64,000 nt of DNA from Liolophura sinensis. Its lineage: Eukaryota > Mollusca > Polyplacophora > Chitonida > Chitonidae. Shown in pieces: positions 44,050 to 58,023 of this stretch (the first letter of the stretch is position 1; each line of letters opens with the position of its first letter). The position numbers and the translations under genes are program-made. The notes beneath the pieces were generated by a model, which worked only from the letters and a program-made list of their open reading frames with translations, was not told the origin of the DNA and made no database searches. The stretch is from assembly GCF_032854445.1 (NCBI RefSeq), contig NC_088300.1, positions 39,148,458-39,212,457 of the forward strand, in the 5' to 3' direction.

Positions 44050-44160
44050 CGCTTTACACCATCGTAGCATAGCGTCATGCCATCGCTTCGCATCATCGTG
44101 CCATCGCTTCGAGCTATTGTTGGGCGATGGGACGATGGTACGATGGTACGATGATGTACG
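44050..44160. repeat. GCCATCGCTTCG repeat, second copy (shorter)
   Basis: Same motif as 4,015-4,165 but missing several units; a new GATGGTACGATGGTACGATG stretch follows. Confidence 0.75.
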
Positions 44161-45473
44161 GTATGAGGAATACATTTGGTTAAAACGAGTTGCACACAGT
44201 TAAAGCATCACCGTGTTGAAGTGGGCCCGTGGGAACACTGCGCAAGTGAGTTTTTTTGAATAAGAATTAAGGTGTATACAGTTGTATTCAATTTGTTATT
44301 ATACCTGACCTGCTGTATCAATCAGCACAAAGGCTTCATGTATGCGTTCATAGATGCATGTGATGTAAATAGGGGCGGTAAAAGAGTTTTCTTATAAGCT
44401 GGCAGCAGATTGAAGTGCACACCACAGCTAAGGTGAACGTAGAAAGCGGCTCATGCGCTGTAAGGAGTAAGGACTAAGAATGACACAATCTACACTTCTC
44501 ACATGCCTTTTCTGCAAATCCATTCATGGTTTGCCGAATCACCTTATTCGCTGCATGGGGAGCACGTGACAGCTAGAGGCTACAAACTTTAATATGACCT
44601 ATATGTAGCTTAGAAGGGGCCACCGTGTCATGTTTGTGCACATATGTCAACTCCTCAATGACTTTTTCCATTGATATATGGTGAACAGAATGAATGTACT
44701 TGACCCAAAGATTACGCTTAGAGGCCTGAAGTGGGCGTGGCTATACACAGTGTATTTTTTAAACCTGTATGATATCTGGTGATAAGGTCGAATCTCCCGC
44801 TGTGAAATGCACAAGAGATTTCATCATGTCTATAAACAGAGAGAACAAGTATTCAGGTTAAATACCGTAAATGTTCTAAGATGTCGCCTTAAATTATACG
44901 TATAAATTAATGTGTTTAATTGCTTGATGTTTTACATCGTACTCAAGAATATTTCACATATACCACGGGGTGCAGTATTGTGGTGGCACGAAACGGGGCT
45001 CAGCCCGGGGGAAACTTTCTGGCAGACCTTATGACCGGAGTTACGCGTATTAAAATGTCAGCAGCAATGGTTGGTATATAGATTATAATCGTGTCAACTT
45101 CTTGACAATTGTACACACATCCTGTAAGTTTGTCAATTTGTATACCTAATAGTGCATAGCGAAACCAATGATACCGTAGTCTTACCTTATACCATACTTC
45201 ATTTTCTCTCGCACCTTACTTGATCTGGTCTCGTGCCTTAGAGAATGCTCAGACACATGTAAGGTATAAGTTTCACGGATGACCTCTCTGTGTAGAACAC
45301 GTTACATATGCAATGTATATAATCAGTAAAGGAACGCCTTCTGTTTCAACTTTCTTCAGGACTGTACTGAAATTGACCGGGATATAGTTTGGAAATTTCA
45401 TATGAATAATATTGTGTATGAGATGTATAGCATGTCGAGTAAAAGCTGAAATGTATAATGTATTAATGTAATA

Positions 45474-45622
45474 ATTTATTTATTTATTTGATTGGTGTTT
45501 TACGCCGTACTCAAAAATATATCATTCATATGACGGCGACCAGCATTAAAGTTGGAGGAATCCGGACAGAGCCAGGGAGAAACCCACGACCATCTGCAGG
45601 TTGCTGGATGACCCTCCCATGG
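45474..45622 (-). mobile_element. SINE fragment, second copy
   Basis: Counterpart of 5,459-5,607. Confidence 0.8.
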
Positions 45623-45647
45623 ACGTCGTATGTATTGTAATAACCTT

Positions 45648-45905
45648 AATTTATTTATTTATTTGATTGGTGTTTTACGCCGTACTCAAGAATATTTCAC
45701 TCATACGACGGCGACCAGCATTATGGTTGGAGGAATCCGGACAGAGCTCGGGGGAAACCCACGACCATCCACAGGTTGCTGGGACCTTCCCACGCACGGA
45801 GAGAAAGCCATGAGCTGGACTTGAACTCACATCGACCGCATTGGTGGGAGGCCCCTGGGTCATTGCGCTGCGCTAGCGTGCTAACCAACTGAGCCCCGGA
45901 GGCCC
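45648..45905 (-). mobile_element. Full-length SINE, second copy
   Basis: Counterpart of 5,632-5,889; on the minus strand B box GTGAGTTCAAGTCC is better preserved here than in the first copy. Confidence 0.85.
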
Positions 45906-46307
45906 AACCCCTAATTTAAGTATACAAGGTATTATGTTACATACTTATGGGGTAGTATGGCGTATATATATACATGTGCTGTATGACAAAGAAATGGATA
46001 TTGACAGGTGACCGGTGACAGGTGTCGACATAAATAGACAATTAGCTCACCCTAACGGTGCCATATACATACTGTATACAGTAGTTACGTCGGGGATAAT
46101 ACCTCCCACTCTTAATGATCAAACAAGAGAACTTTATGTAGATTACACACATCAGTTAGCTAATTAAACGTGGAGTACATTCAAGCTTCCCTACTTTTAG
46201 GGTCCCAACAGCGAGGCTCCTTCACTGTAATATTAAATTCCCGATGAATTCCAGGAAGCTTCGATATGTCTCCGAATAAGTCGGCGTGTTGGCTAGCCAG
46301 TACCCCA

Positions 46308-46379
46308 GCCATAATGCTGGCCGCCGCCGTATAAGTGAAATAATCAAAATGAAACACCAATCAAATAAATAAATAAATA
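46308..46379 (+). mobile_element. SINE tail, second copy
   Basis: Counterpart of 6,290-6,362. Confidence 0.75.
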
Positions 46380-46784
46380 CATTAGAAATGGTTTGTACAA
46401 GGCAGTTAATATGTGCGAATACTATAATGGGCAAGTCTAACCACGTGCGGTGCATAAAACACGTTCTTTTGTGAAAACGCGACTGCACTTGTGCGAGGTC
46501 ATGTGACCACAATTTCATGTGGCTGAGTATCAAGACGCGTGCAGAATTTGGTGGTGATTAGAAAAAATACGCTAACAATTTTTGAGAGATAAACAATTCT
46601 CATGTCACGCCTCACAAAAGTTGAACATGCCAATGTATGGTAGCTGGCGTGCTCCCGGCTGGCCAATTTACTGTGGATGTTGCACGTGCCATTAGACGGG
46701 CAATTCACAACCTGCCCACTCTTGCATCTTGCATCACAACCCACATCTCAAACGTGTACGACATCTGGGCGTCCCATGTCAGGA

Positions 46785-47525
46785 CGGCCGCGTGTGAAGA
46801 CACATGCCGAGGGCACTCAAACTCGGTTTCGCCTTTGACGACTGCAACGTCAATCAGTAACACGCTGTTTAGGTTTCGCGTAACTGTCCAGACCATACCA
46901 AACCGCTTGCGCGCTTTCCGTCTTCGTTCCCGAGATCCATATGTTGGACCGATTCTGACATAGGGCAAAACCGGTAATGAACGTCTCCGCTGGGCAAGAT
47001 TTCACCTGCTGGAACCAGAGATAAAAGAATAGGGTGACGAATCACATTTAACGCAACGAATTGCCCACGGAAGAATGCGAGCGTGGCGTCGGAGCGATGA
47101 ACGTCACGCCCTGTGCTGCATACATGGATTTGATCGATTTGACCATATCGATCCGCTTTCTACGGGAACGGGCGCTCACGTCTTCTCGTAATTCGTGGGA
47201 ACCTTCACGCAGCAGGATATTCGTGACCAAGTCCTTGTCCCGGATTTGATGAAGTTCATGGCTGCTCATCGTCCAGGCCTCCATTTCCATCATGGCAATG
47301 CGACACCACACACAACTTTGACACGAAATACCCTGCAAAATTCGGGCATTGACGTTATGGAGCGACGATCGAAATCACCTGACCCCGATCCCATCGAACA
47401 CGTAGGGGGTTCTCTTGGAAGAAGAGCCATGAGAGACATCAACCTCAGGATGTTTAAGAGCTGGACGCCATGTTTGTGGTTCAGGTTGCCTAATGTCGTG
47501 TTTACAGGTGTCAGGCAGTCAATTA
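46785..47525 (+). pseudogene. Tc1/mariner-like transposase remnant, second copy
   Basis: Counterpart of 6,770-7,510, with HHGNATPHTT and SPDPDPIEH in the same frame (47,195-47,530). The upstream frame differs by a one-base insertion near 46,918, which here brings the RSRDPYVGPILT block into frame with the preceding one. Degenerate in both copies. Confidence 0.75.
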
Positions 47526-47558
47526 GATGACGTTGCCTTACTGAACTCAGGACACATC

Positions 47559-47763
47559 AATGCAGTCGCTGTGAGTTCAAGTCCAGCTCATGCTGACTTC
47601 CTCTCTGGTCGTACATGGGAAGGTCTTCCAGCGACTTGCGGATGGTCGTGGGTTCCCCTGGGTTCCTGGGGTTCTACCAGGTTTCCTCCCTCCCACCTCC
47701 TACGCCGTCGTATATGTGAAATATTCTTGATTACGGCGAAAAACACCAATCAATCAATAAATC
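47559..47763 (+). mobile_element. SINE, 5'-truncated, second copy
   Basis: Counterpart of 7,543-7,748. Confidence 0.85.
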
Positions 47764-50664
47764 CCCGTGAAATAAAAAAGTAACCCCGCCATGCTACTTT
47801 TGACTGTGAAGGGTGCACCAAGCATACCTTAACGCCTAATCCAGTTTTACTGTACAGTCAACATTCATAAACCAGATTTATCCACTAGCAAAACATTTTG
47901 TTCTATATGGGTAAGTTTGGAACATAGAGTAGCATATGTGAAGTTTCTTTTCCTGTGCGGCATATATCCACCTGACTCGATAGCTGATGATTTTTGATCA
48001 ATTCATTATAGATACAATCATGTAGTATAGTTTACCTAATGATGAACAGCAGATACAGGAGCGAAACAACAACAACAGGCTTACACAATCACGGTCGATG
48101 GCAGGTAGAACTGGATAACACAATCAATTTCAATTCTCTTTACGAAAGAGAACAAAAACGTTAGAAACAGTTATAGTTGCTGTTTTACTGTAATAAACCG
48201 GATATCAAAATATTTTTTGGAGCGTTCGACCGTCTAGAAAAGTTGGATGTTTTATAGTGCTTCACTATATAGGTTGCATTTTACTGGCTTGTCAAAAATT
48301 TCTGTTTTCATACTGAATCCTTTTCAAAGTTGTGCGGGAAATTAGTATCTGATCGGGTAGAGATGACGGTCTGTTCAATTTGAGTTGGAAGACGATAGTG
48401 TTGGATACAAAAGCGTAGCGATATAGGTTGTGTCTGGCTTGATGAAGATCTAGAAAGCACAGTCCGGTGATACAGCCTAGTACTGCGTTCCTCAACATAC
48501 CCCAGGGGAGGCAGGGATGTAAAGTAATGGAATGGTGTATTAGTGTATCTATAAGTATGTGTGTGGTTTTGGGGACAATAGTTAACCAGCGTCAAATCAA
48601 TTACCTATAAGCCGCAATCGGTAGAGCCATCATGAAGGAGAGTATTGTCTTAAATATCCCATAAAAAATGTATATCACAACCCAAAACAGCTTACCCTGA
48701 TGATTTCAGTGCACATGTTCCCTGTACAATAGATTTTGGACCTTTGAGTTTCCAGAATATCAGGTAAAGAGACAAGCCATAACTGATATAGAATTTGGCT
48801 TTTTACTTCATAGACATTTACCGATTCGGCGCCTTAGAATATAGGTGGAAAAAATGTTATTTGTAGTATATTCATCAGAATGCAGTCGAGATTAACCTGA
48901 AAAAAGTAAGGAAGTTTATAATAGCATATAATGTGGTAGTATCATTGTGCTATTGGTATAATTTGTAAACAATATAGAGGAAATCATAAGTATAAAGCAC
49001 TAGAGGTTACTCCCCTATATAATCGGTTCCACATCGAAGGCAGTTCATCGAGGTCCAAGTATATCTGACCACATGGATCAATGCTGCTAAGCTGTAGGTC
49101 CCTGCACTTCAAGGCCAACCTTCAGCCTAACCGATTAGTTGGGATTAGTAAATTTCGGGTGCTGTCATGTATATGGGCACCAAAGGCTATTCATTGGCCA
49201 GAAAGTTTGTTGTCACGATAACGACGGAACAGTAAGATGAGCGGACATTAGTGGACTGTCGGTGCAGTCATTCGTAACTTAATTATCTTGTTTGGAGTTA
49301 TACACATTGCATTCCGTTTTGTGATTGAGTGTCTTTAAAATTATACCGAATGTATTTTTTATAAAAATACATAACGTTCATCCTGGGCTTTTCCAGTAAG
49401 CTTGCAAAATTGAAAGCAGTAGGTCTCCAACTAGCTTATACCGTTTTAACTTCAAAACTTGCTGTTAGCCATTTTCTCAGGTGCCACCTAACCTAGCTTG
49501 TTAATGATGAAATAATGATGTATTCCCGGACATTGATCATAATAGCTCAAATGAGGAACGTTTTTCGAAAATGTGTATACAGCAACCGCGTAAACAAAGA
49601 TACCTTGACATAATTTGGTTTAGCCGGAGATATTTTTCGAAGGCATCGACGTAAGCCTTTAGACCCTCTCAAAGCCACCTCACAAATGGGCCTTTCAGAG
49701 GTCCAAGATGTCGAAGAAGAATTAAGCGGGTTGGAATTAATGTGAGGGAACTGACAGTAAATTTGGTCTCTCCGGGATACAGCTTTATTTGTGTGTCAGT
49801 GATGTGCTGTTGTCCCTTGCCTTCACCATAGTGACAGTTAAATTGAAATGACCATTAAGCATTGAACTGAACGGAAAGCCGTTGTACAAAACTCCCATCA
49901 ACCATCAAGCTTCCTTAATCGGACTGAAAAGGCCTTTATTTGCGCAGAAATTGGTCAGATTCAATGGAGGTTGAAAGGAATGATTGCTGGGTGTTGTGTT
50001 TGTCATCCATGGCCAGCCAGTTGCGTCTCGTCTATGGGAATTTGGTATGGAAGGAAACACTGGGTAAGACTGGGTCTGCGTAAGCGCCTCTTAAGTGTGA
50101 TGACCCGGGTATTAAGCGGAACATTAATTCTCAGAAATACCTCTCCAGTCATTAGTGAGTCGTGTATTTTTAACATCACCTATACTTCCATTAGCTAAGC
50201 GCCAAACCGCTTCCGAATCCTTGGACAGCATCCTTTGAGGAATAAGTACGAATTTAACAATGAAAGCAATTTGATCCAACTTTTGGTTTTGTTTTAACGA
50301 TCGAGAAAAGCAGCTTGAAGGAGATGGAGGAATGAAAAATAATGTTTTCTATTCCTTAAAAATAATGATGTCTGCTTTCATCCAACTGTCTGCTCTCATC
50401 CAACACTTTGGTGACCTATAGGTAATCAATGGCGTAGCCTTTTATACACTGTTTACCGTGGGGGGTTATAATATGTACTGTATGCATGTATTTTAATATA
50501 AATATGGCAATTCACAGATATTATTGATAATATAAAGGACGAAAACTCCTTTTACGGGCATTTTTGTTACATATTGCGTTATAACAAATTGCATTCCAGA
50601 CTTTAACTCAAATTTGTAATAAAAAGCATGTTGTAGTGATTATTACAAAAAGTCACTCCGAGAG

Positions 50665-50911
50665 TGTAATAAACCCTCGCAAAAAAAGCCATAAACCCTT
50701 GCAGTAACATCTAAAACCCAAACGGTAAACATCATCAATCCTCTCCGTAATAAACTTAAACCGTGGCAGTAGACATCACAAATCCCCTTTGTTAACATAA
50801 CATACCCTCGCAGTAACCATCATAAAGTCTTACAGATGCCATCAAAAAACCCCAGGGCATAAGACATCCTCACAATAAACATCACGAATCCGTATCGTAA
50901 TTGATCGCAAT
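50665..50911. repeat. Decayed ~22-bp repeat, second copy
   Basis: Counterpart of 10,648-10,895; only an A-run length difference noted. Confidence 0.65.
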
Positions 50912-51276
50912 TATAAAATTTTCACAAATTGTGTTGGGCAAAGTCACAAATATGGTCTTAAACAAAATTTTCGTCATGCAGTATTCACATTCATATCTGC
51001 CAGGCTGGGCTTGGTCATCTTTAGATGAAATTTTTCAGTGACTTTTTGAATCGAATAATTGATTACAAAAACCCACTCTGGGAGATGCAATTTGTAATAA
51101 TGTATTACTAAAAGCCACACTGGGAGACTACAAAAGTCTTAAGCCTACATCTGATTGAAATATTTTCAGTCGTACAATTAAACAACATATTGAGCTCAAC
51201 ACTGGGTGTATATCAACCTTTCCATTGCAACAAGCACACTTCACTAGTAAATGAATATATGATGACAAGTATGAAG

Positions 51277-51367
51277 GTTTATTGCGTTAAGTACACGGTT
51301 GTGACAAGTGACAGATGGGGAAGTGGGACAGCGTGTAAACATGGAGAGTGCTTCACCTTGACGATCG
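51277..51367 (+). pseudogene. Orphan fucosidase-like exon, second copy
   Basis: Same sequence as 11,261-11,351, again with a GT donor (GTAAAA) in phase 1 after the last codon. It lies downstream of the fucosidase gene of this window but out of exon order (it resembles exon 5), so it cannot be its next exon. Confidence 0.7.
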
Positions 51368-52211
51368 GTAAAATCTCCGGTATTTTCTCGCCTAGTTCAA
51401 CACAGGGCGACAATACAGCATTTTAAGTAATTCTAGACTAGTGAAGTCCCATAAATTGCAAGTTATACCGATGCATTTTCCCCTCATTCTGCTTAACCCA
51501 TGTTGCTAGGGGTAGTAAATTAACAAGAGGCGGTATTTCATAGGTTAGTACACTCACTCACTCACTCACCCGTTACTTGTCACCATTTACCAACTTTCAC
51601 ATTGTCTTCGCGGATCTGGTTTAACTCTCTATACTTACTCTCAACGTATTTTATCATTATGTATTTTTCACTTTCCTAATCCTTCATTATACGTAGTAAG
51701 TTCGGTGCGCCTTTGTACTGACATACTGAAGGCGTCTACTCACCAATAGCAAAGCAAGCTTGCTGATTGTAGGCTATACTGGCACAACGGTACAGAACTC
51801 TAGGTATATGAATAGAGATGCTGGTTATAGAGCTTAGCCTACACAGGATGCGTCATGAAGGCAATATCGTAATGGTGCTATTTCACGTTAATTTCTTTCC
51901 ATGGAGCTTACGCTAGTCATTCGTATTTATTTATTCGTATTCAACCGTTAACGGTTGCAATCAAAATGCTACTGGGACACTAATATTTGTATTCAACCTG
52001 AAAACCTATCCACGGTATACGAGTTTAAAATTTGAATTGGTGTCATGCCCAGAAGATCGACTGTCTTCCCTGCAACACTGAAAACTAATGACCGCTTCTC
52101 ACTTACACGCTAGCAGATTTATATATAATTTCTCCCTTGGGTACCGGTGTTTTAGGTTGTTTTGGAAAAGGGTTTTGTAATTATCAGCTTCAAACGCTCC
52201 TTCATGGTCTA

Positions 52212-52216
52212 CGAAT
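52212..52216. repeat. Target-site duplication, second element
   Basis: CGAAT before AGTAGTATGC, identical position to that of the first element relative to the flank. Confidence 0.75.
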
Positions 52217-52395
52217 AGTAGTATGCAGAGTATACTTGGGGCCCTCCCCATAACAAATAGAGGTTCCCAACCCCCCATTCCCTGAACACCCTCCTCCTGG
52301 CAAATAGGGGCTCTCAGCCCCATCTCGAGGCGTATACACACTATAGGTTCTGGCGCACCCTCCCCACAACAAATAGAGGCCCCCAGCTCCCCAGC
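52217..52395 (+). repeat. Left terminal inverted repeat, second copy
   Basis: As in copy 1 but without its extra C-rich insertion, so closer to the right-end repeat at 26,472-26,673. Confidence 0.88.
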
Positions 52396-52479
52396 GGAGG
52401 GTCTGGCGGCTATCGAAATTTCATATTAGAGAGACATCGCAACTAGGCATACGGCGATATTGCACAACGGCGCGTACAA

Positions 52480-53290
52480 TGACCAATCACCAAGAAGCAC
52501 GAGCACTACGGGAGGAGTATGAGACGCTCATAGGCGTGCGGCCCAGGTACCCAAGGTCCCGCATTGCCTTGGAAGAATTGCAGGGGTTCCTCGACAGGTA
52601 TAAAACGGCTGGGAAGCAAGACAACATGTCTCAATAATTGCCGGTGGCTTCTCATCGGCTCCACGGAGCTCTGTGGTAAGAGTTGTCTGGAGGGGTACTG
52701 CGGCTTCCACCTATACCGTCTGCGGAAAGGTCCTGGCACCCAGCCATGTATTCGCTGTGGTCGGGGTGTTAAAAACCAATTTCGGCAAAAAAAAACCGAT
52801 CCTCGACAGGCATAAAACGGCTGTGGCTGACTGGAAGAGGCTCAAGACTGACTGCAAGACATCAAGAACTAACGAGGAGTTGAAGCAAGACGTCAAGAAC
52901 CCCCTCAGTAACGAGAAGTTCGATGAATTGCTAAGCGGAATACAGGGTGAAAAGAAACTAGAATTCACTAACAACGGCCGGGCCATAAGGAATCTCCTCC
53001 GGGTCTGGCAGATGGGCGTACCCGAAGGCGTTTGGACGGACCCAGTAGCCTTCTTAGAAGAAATTCGAGCCATTATTCGCCAGAAGCTAGAAGAAGAGAT
53101 CCTGGCACTCAACGGGGTTAAGTTCCAACTAGGCCTCAGGGTTCAGCTGCGAAAGGCCCACGCCGATGGCAGTGAAGAGTATACCAGCCCAGTACTCCGC
53201 AGCAATCAGGAGGCCCTCCTAGAGGTCGGTGACATTGACGGGGCTCTAGATAAGGCCTTCCCCACCATCCAGGAGGCGCTAGAAAAATGA
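52480..53290 (+). pseudogene. Upstream helper ORF, second copy
   Basis: First module begins MTNHQEARALREEYETLIGV; a deletion then joins the middle of the zinc-ribbon region (KNQFR, followed by an A-run at 52,787-52,794) to the later module. The late part (from about 52,802, RHKTAVADWKRLKTDC) is open without interruption to ALDKAFPTIQEALEK and TGA at 53,288, better preserved than in copy 1. The second and third leaders and second start found in copy 1 are missing here. Confidence 0.6.
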
Positions 53291-56200
53291 CACAGCGAGG
53301 GTCAGGGTGGGCTGTAAATAGCGTGCAAACACTCTGGCTTGACATTGCAAGGTATCAGACGCTGAGAGGCGGGTCCTACATCCCCCTACCTGCAGCCGTG
53401 AGTAACAAGAAAGCAGTCATCAACGTGAAGAACAAAGACGACGACTGCCTCCGATGGGCACTCCGGTCTGCCTTATTTTCAGCCGCAAGAAACCCCCCAG
53501 AGACCAACAAAGTATCACCCCAATGATGGTCTTGACTTTGGCGGGATCGACGCCCCTACACCCATCTCTCAGATCCCTAAAGTGGAGGGGAAGAACGACC
53601 TCGCCATCAACGTGTTCGGGTGGGACAAGGGCGTGATCGTGCACCGCCTCAGCAAGCAGCCCGGCGGCACGCCCCGAATCAATCTGCTGCTGATTGAGAA
53701 GGCAGGCAAATTCTATTATACGTGGATAAAAGACCTCAATCGGCTCCTATACCAAGAAAGTAAGGCGCCAAATTGCAAACACTTCTGCGAGCGCTGCCTA
53801 CACGGCTACACAAGGGAGGACCTGCTCGAGGCGCATAAGCCGGAATGCCGAGGGATTGGCCAGACGGCGGTGAGGGTGGAAATGCCCCAGGAGGTGGAAA
53901 ACAAGTTCACCTTCCAGAACCACCACAAACAGCTACCAGCTCCGTTCGTCATATATGCCGACATCGAGGCTCTGACCAAAAGGGTTGAAGGTTCACCGCG
54001 AAACCCTACAGAGAGCAGCACTCAAAAGACTCAGCACCACGAGCCCTGCAGTTACTGCTATGTTGTGGTGCGTTGCGACGGCCGCACAAAACCCCCCGTG
54101 GAATACAGAGGCTCTGACGCGACGGAACACTTCCTCAGAGCTCTCCGGCAGGAGGAGCGGGAAATACAAAATGTTCTAGCTAACCCTATAGCCATGAGGA
54201 TGACTCCCCAGGACTGGCAGGCCCACAACAACGCCGCAACCTGTCACGTGTGTGAGAAGCCTCTAGGAGCCGATTTTGTGCGCGATCACTGCCATATCAC
54301 CGGCAAGTACAGAGGCGCGGCCCATAACGCATGCAAACTAAAGTTGCGGCTGGATCCCAAGACAGCCATACCAGTAGTCTTCCACAACCTACGGGACTAC
54401 GACGGGCACCTCCTGATGCAAGCCATAAGTAAGGTGGAGGGCCGCATCTCCTGCAACCCCAACAACACGGAAAAGTCCATCTCCTTCTCGCTGGTGCAGC
54501 TCCGCTTCATCGACAGCGTTCAATTCTTACCGACTTCCCTTGACAATCTGGTAGAGGCCAACCAACCTGAGGCTTTCTACATCACAGCCCGGTATCAGCC
54601 TGCCGAAGAAACACGTAAGTTACTCATACGCAAGGGTGTCTACCCATATGAGTATATGGACTCCCACCTAAAGAGGCTTTCTACACTAAGCTCAAAGTCT
54701 CAGGCATTAGCGATGAGGACTACATCCACGCTCAACAGGTATGGAAGGTATTTGACTGCACCAATCTGGGAGACTGCACAGACCTTTACTGCCGCACAGA
54801 CGTGCTCCTGTTGGCCGATGTGTTTGAGGCCTTCCGGAAGACTTGTTTACGGCAGTATGGATTGGACCCCGCTCACTACTTTACGAGCCCAGGTCTCTCG
54901 TGGGTTGCACTGTTCAAGAAGACCGGGGTAGAGCTGGAGCTGTTGACGGACTATGACCAACATCTCTTCATAGAGAAGGGGTTGCCAGGAGTAATCTCCA
55001 TGGTAAGTAAGCGACACGCCATAGCCAATAATCCGCAGGTGGAGGGATACAACCCCGAATGTCCAAACAGCTACATCCAATACCTAGACGCCAATAATCT
55101 ATATGGCTGGGCTATGAGTCAGTTTCTTCCAACGGGCGGCTTTCAGTGGGTAGGTGACGCGCAGCGTCTCGGTGAAACGATTGCTACCCACCCCCACGAC
55201 AGTCCTTCTGGTTACATCCTCGAGGTCGACCTAGAGTATCCGGCCGACCTACATAACGGCTACCCTTTAGCCCCGAAGCATCTGGTGGTCCAGAAGGAGT
55301 GGATGTCAGACTATCAGCACGGCCTTCTCGGCAAGAAAGCGCCTACCGAGGTCGAAAAGCTGGTCCCCAACCTCCGCAACAAGGAACGGTACGTCCTGCA
55401 CTACCGGAACCTACAGCTGCATCTATGTCTGGGAATGCACCTGACAAAGGTTCACCGGGCCCTGAGATTCGCCCAGAGCCCTTGGATGGAACCCTATATC
55501 AGGATGAACACCGAGCTCCGAAAAACGGCCGCGAGTAAATTTGAGAAGGGCCTGTATAAGCTAAAGAACAACTCGGTCTTCGGAAAAACCATGGAGAACC
55601 TTTGGAAGCGTGTGGACGTCAAGCTGGTACGCTCTAGAGAAGACGACAAGCTCCGACGCTTGATAGCCAGCCCGAGCTTCGCACGGGCAAACATATTTGA
55701 TGATGACCTCGCAGCGATTCAGATGCACAAGACCCGTCTAGTCCTAAACCGACCTATCTACGTGGGCATGAGCATTCTAGATCTCCCAAAGCACCTGATG
55801 CACGACTTCTACTACAACCATATGTAGGCCCAGTACGGAGAGCGCTGCCAGCTCCTCTACACTGACACGGATAGTCTGCTACTCGAGATTCAGACTGATG
55901 ATGTTCATAGGGATATGGCTGAGAATGCAAACCTGTACGACACCTCAGATTACCCACAAGACCACCCCCTGCAGAGCGTAGCAAATATGAAGGTCTTGGG
56001 GAAAATGAAGGACCAGTGCGTGGGGCGGCCGATCACCAAATACATAGGTCTGCGTCCCAAGATGTACTCCATTCTGGAGGCCGGCGGAGCCAACATAAAG
56101 AAGGCCAAGGACGTGAAAAAGGGTGTTGTGGAAAAGCACATCCGCCATAAGCAGTACAAAGAGGCCCTCTTCGAGAAGAAGATCTTCCGTCACGGTATGG

Positions 56201-56365
56201 ACGTGCTGCGATCAGAGCACCACCATATCTAAGGACTGCACCTGAATAAGGTCTCACTGTCCCCCCGAAGATGGTGTCCACACCCTGCCTTACGGCCATA
56301 GAGATGCGGCGCCCGCAGGATGGGCTGGGATGGACGTCCTCATCGAGGAACTACTAGCGCCGTAG
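53287..56365 (+). pseudogene. Protein-primed family B DNA polymerase, second copy
   Basis: Same motif order as copy 1. One frame is open from 53,582 through Exo I (YADIEAL), the endonuclease-VII-like block and Exo II; Exo III, motif A and motif B are in the frame 54,802-55,827. Lesions: frameshift near 53,510, the shared frameshift near 54,663, the shared TAG at 55,825-55,827 before motif C (YTDTDSLL), and a TAA at 56,229. It retains the 169 bp after motif C lost in copy 1 (MKVLGKMKDQ, KYIGLRPKMYSILEAGG), and lacks copy 1's extra base near 13,975. More complete than copy 1 but still dead. Confidence 0.9.
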
Positions 56366-57380
56366 AACCCCATCCGGGGGAAGCTGAGTATCGGGAGGCA
56401 CTATAAGCAACTCTTCACGAAGGAAGCCCCTTCGCGGGCCATCCGACATATCGTCTAGATAGTACAGCACGGGCTCATTAGGCTTTGTGACAGAGCGCCC
56501 CAGCCGATATATCTCTAGAGACCACACAGGATCAGTCGCGCGACGGCGACCGCCCTCCAGCTCTCCAGGCTGATAGAGATAAAAAACGCTAACACCCTCG
56601 GGGATCTTCCGCTCATTAAGTCCAACGGGGCGAACTGGAACCGTCGAGGAAGGCTTATGTAGCACCTCTTTTGCCTTGATGGCGTCTTTCGGCGTTTTAC
56701 CGACCAGTCTCGTTGTCTCGTTATTCAGAGCGTCCACAACAGAGGGCAGCCGAGCCACCCATTCAGTAGACCGATGCTCGGGGGGGGGGGGGGAGGCGCA
56801 TCTCCTGGGCGTACTGATGTCCAAAGAGCCGCTCAGCCAGAGTACGGTTGAAACGCTCCACTATGCCTTGGTCTCGGTGGATATCCACGCGGCCTCGGTG
56901 GACTGTGACATCGTGTTTGGCCAGCAGTAGGCTCACTGCACCCATAAACTCGCGCCCAGGGTCAACTTGGAGAAGCTTCAGCCATCGAAGGGGTCCCCGC
57001 TTGTAAATGCGAGAGAGAGCATCAGCGACTTCTTTGGAATCTTTAGTAGCCAGAGGTTCCGCCTCCTAGTAGCGAGAAGCGACATCAACAACTGTCAGCG
57101 CGTACTTATACAGCTTCCGGCCTCGCCGATCATGTGGTAGAAATAGAAGATCGGCTTGGTGGATGTCATCCAGCGTGAAAACATCGAAGATAGGCCTCGG
57201 TATTTTTCTGGGATGGGGCAAGTATATCTGCCAGATAGCCTGCTTTTCCAGCCAAGCTCGGACCACATCTTCGGAGACTTTAGGCGCAGTGGCAAGTTTC
57301 TGGATGGCCGTGCGGCCCTTCCAGTACCCACGAGGGCTGTAGTAGATATTTGCCAGGCAAGCAGACACCTTACTAGCCAT
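56354..57380 (-). pseudogene. Polinton integrase, second copy
   Basis: As copy 1: same ATG (57,380), the same TAG after VDVASRY (57,066) and the same catalytic Asp, Asp and Glu contexts. The G-run is longer (about 56,779-56,792). Confidence 0.88.
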
Positions 57381-57537
57381 GTCATCAAGGTATTCTAGCA
57401 GCCCTCTAACAGATTTCCGACGAAAAAGATGTTAATCGCCCCGGCGTATTTGCGTGCGCAGAACCACCTCACTACTAAGATCTTTGCCTGCCATACGGCG
57501 ACGAGCTCGATGGCGAGTCCGGCACAGTCAGTTCGGA

Positions 57538-57987
57538 TTACTTGGTGAGTTTTGCGATTCCGTAACTCACACCCCCAACCACACACATTCCCAGGATGAC
57601 GAAGGTCATTTCGCGGTGTTTTTGATCTTCACTAGGCACACAGAAATCGGAGAGCTTTGGCTCTGAGCCCAGCAGCGCTTCGCGTGCATCGTGTGTAAGA
57701 GTTTTGCCCGTGACCCTAGAATACTCGCGGATTGCAGCGTCGACATCCCGGAACGTTTGGACAGCGTGGCCCTGGCGGCGGAGTTCATCGTTGATCCAGT
57801 CCAAGCGCTCAGTGCGCTTTCGGGCCCATTTTTCCTGGGCGGCTTGCAGCTGCTCTACAGCGCGGTCATGGCGCCTCCGCTCTTCGTCGACACCGGAACT
57901 CCTCAGCATCGAAAACATATAGCTGCTCCCGCTAAAGGCCAAAGCGTTTACGAGGGCGCCGCCCATCATCATTGCGATGGAAGCCAT
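57538..57987 (-). CDS. Small two-ended membrane protein, second copy
   Basis: Protein identical to 17,686-18,135 as translated (149 aa), only silent changes seen. Confidence 0.75.
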   Translation of the reverse strand: MASIAMMMGGALVNALAFSGSSYMFSMLRSSGVDEERRRHDRAVEQLQAAQEKWARKRTERLDWINDELRRQGHAVQTFRDVDAAIREYSRVTGKTLTHDAREALLGSEPKLSDFCVPSEDQKHREMTFVILGMCVVGGVSYGIAKLTK

Positions 57988-58023
57988 TACTACTGGATTA
58001 TATTGGGAGGAAGGAGCCCTTGT

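Larger units (their letters stand above)
40061..52211. repeat. Second copy of the left host flank
   Basis: Homologous to 1-12,195 base for base with small indels; the offset drifts from 40,060 at the start to about 40,016 at the Polinton. Homology is already present at the first base of the window. Differences are scattered substitutions, short indels, repeat-length changes and a small insertion near 45,366-45,400. The gene-free stretches and repeats described for copy 1 apply here. Confidence 0.95.
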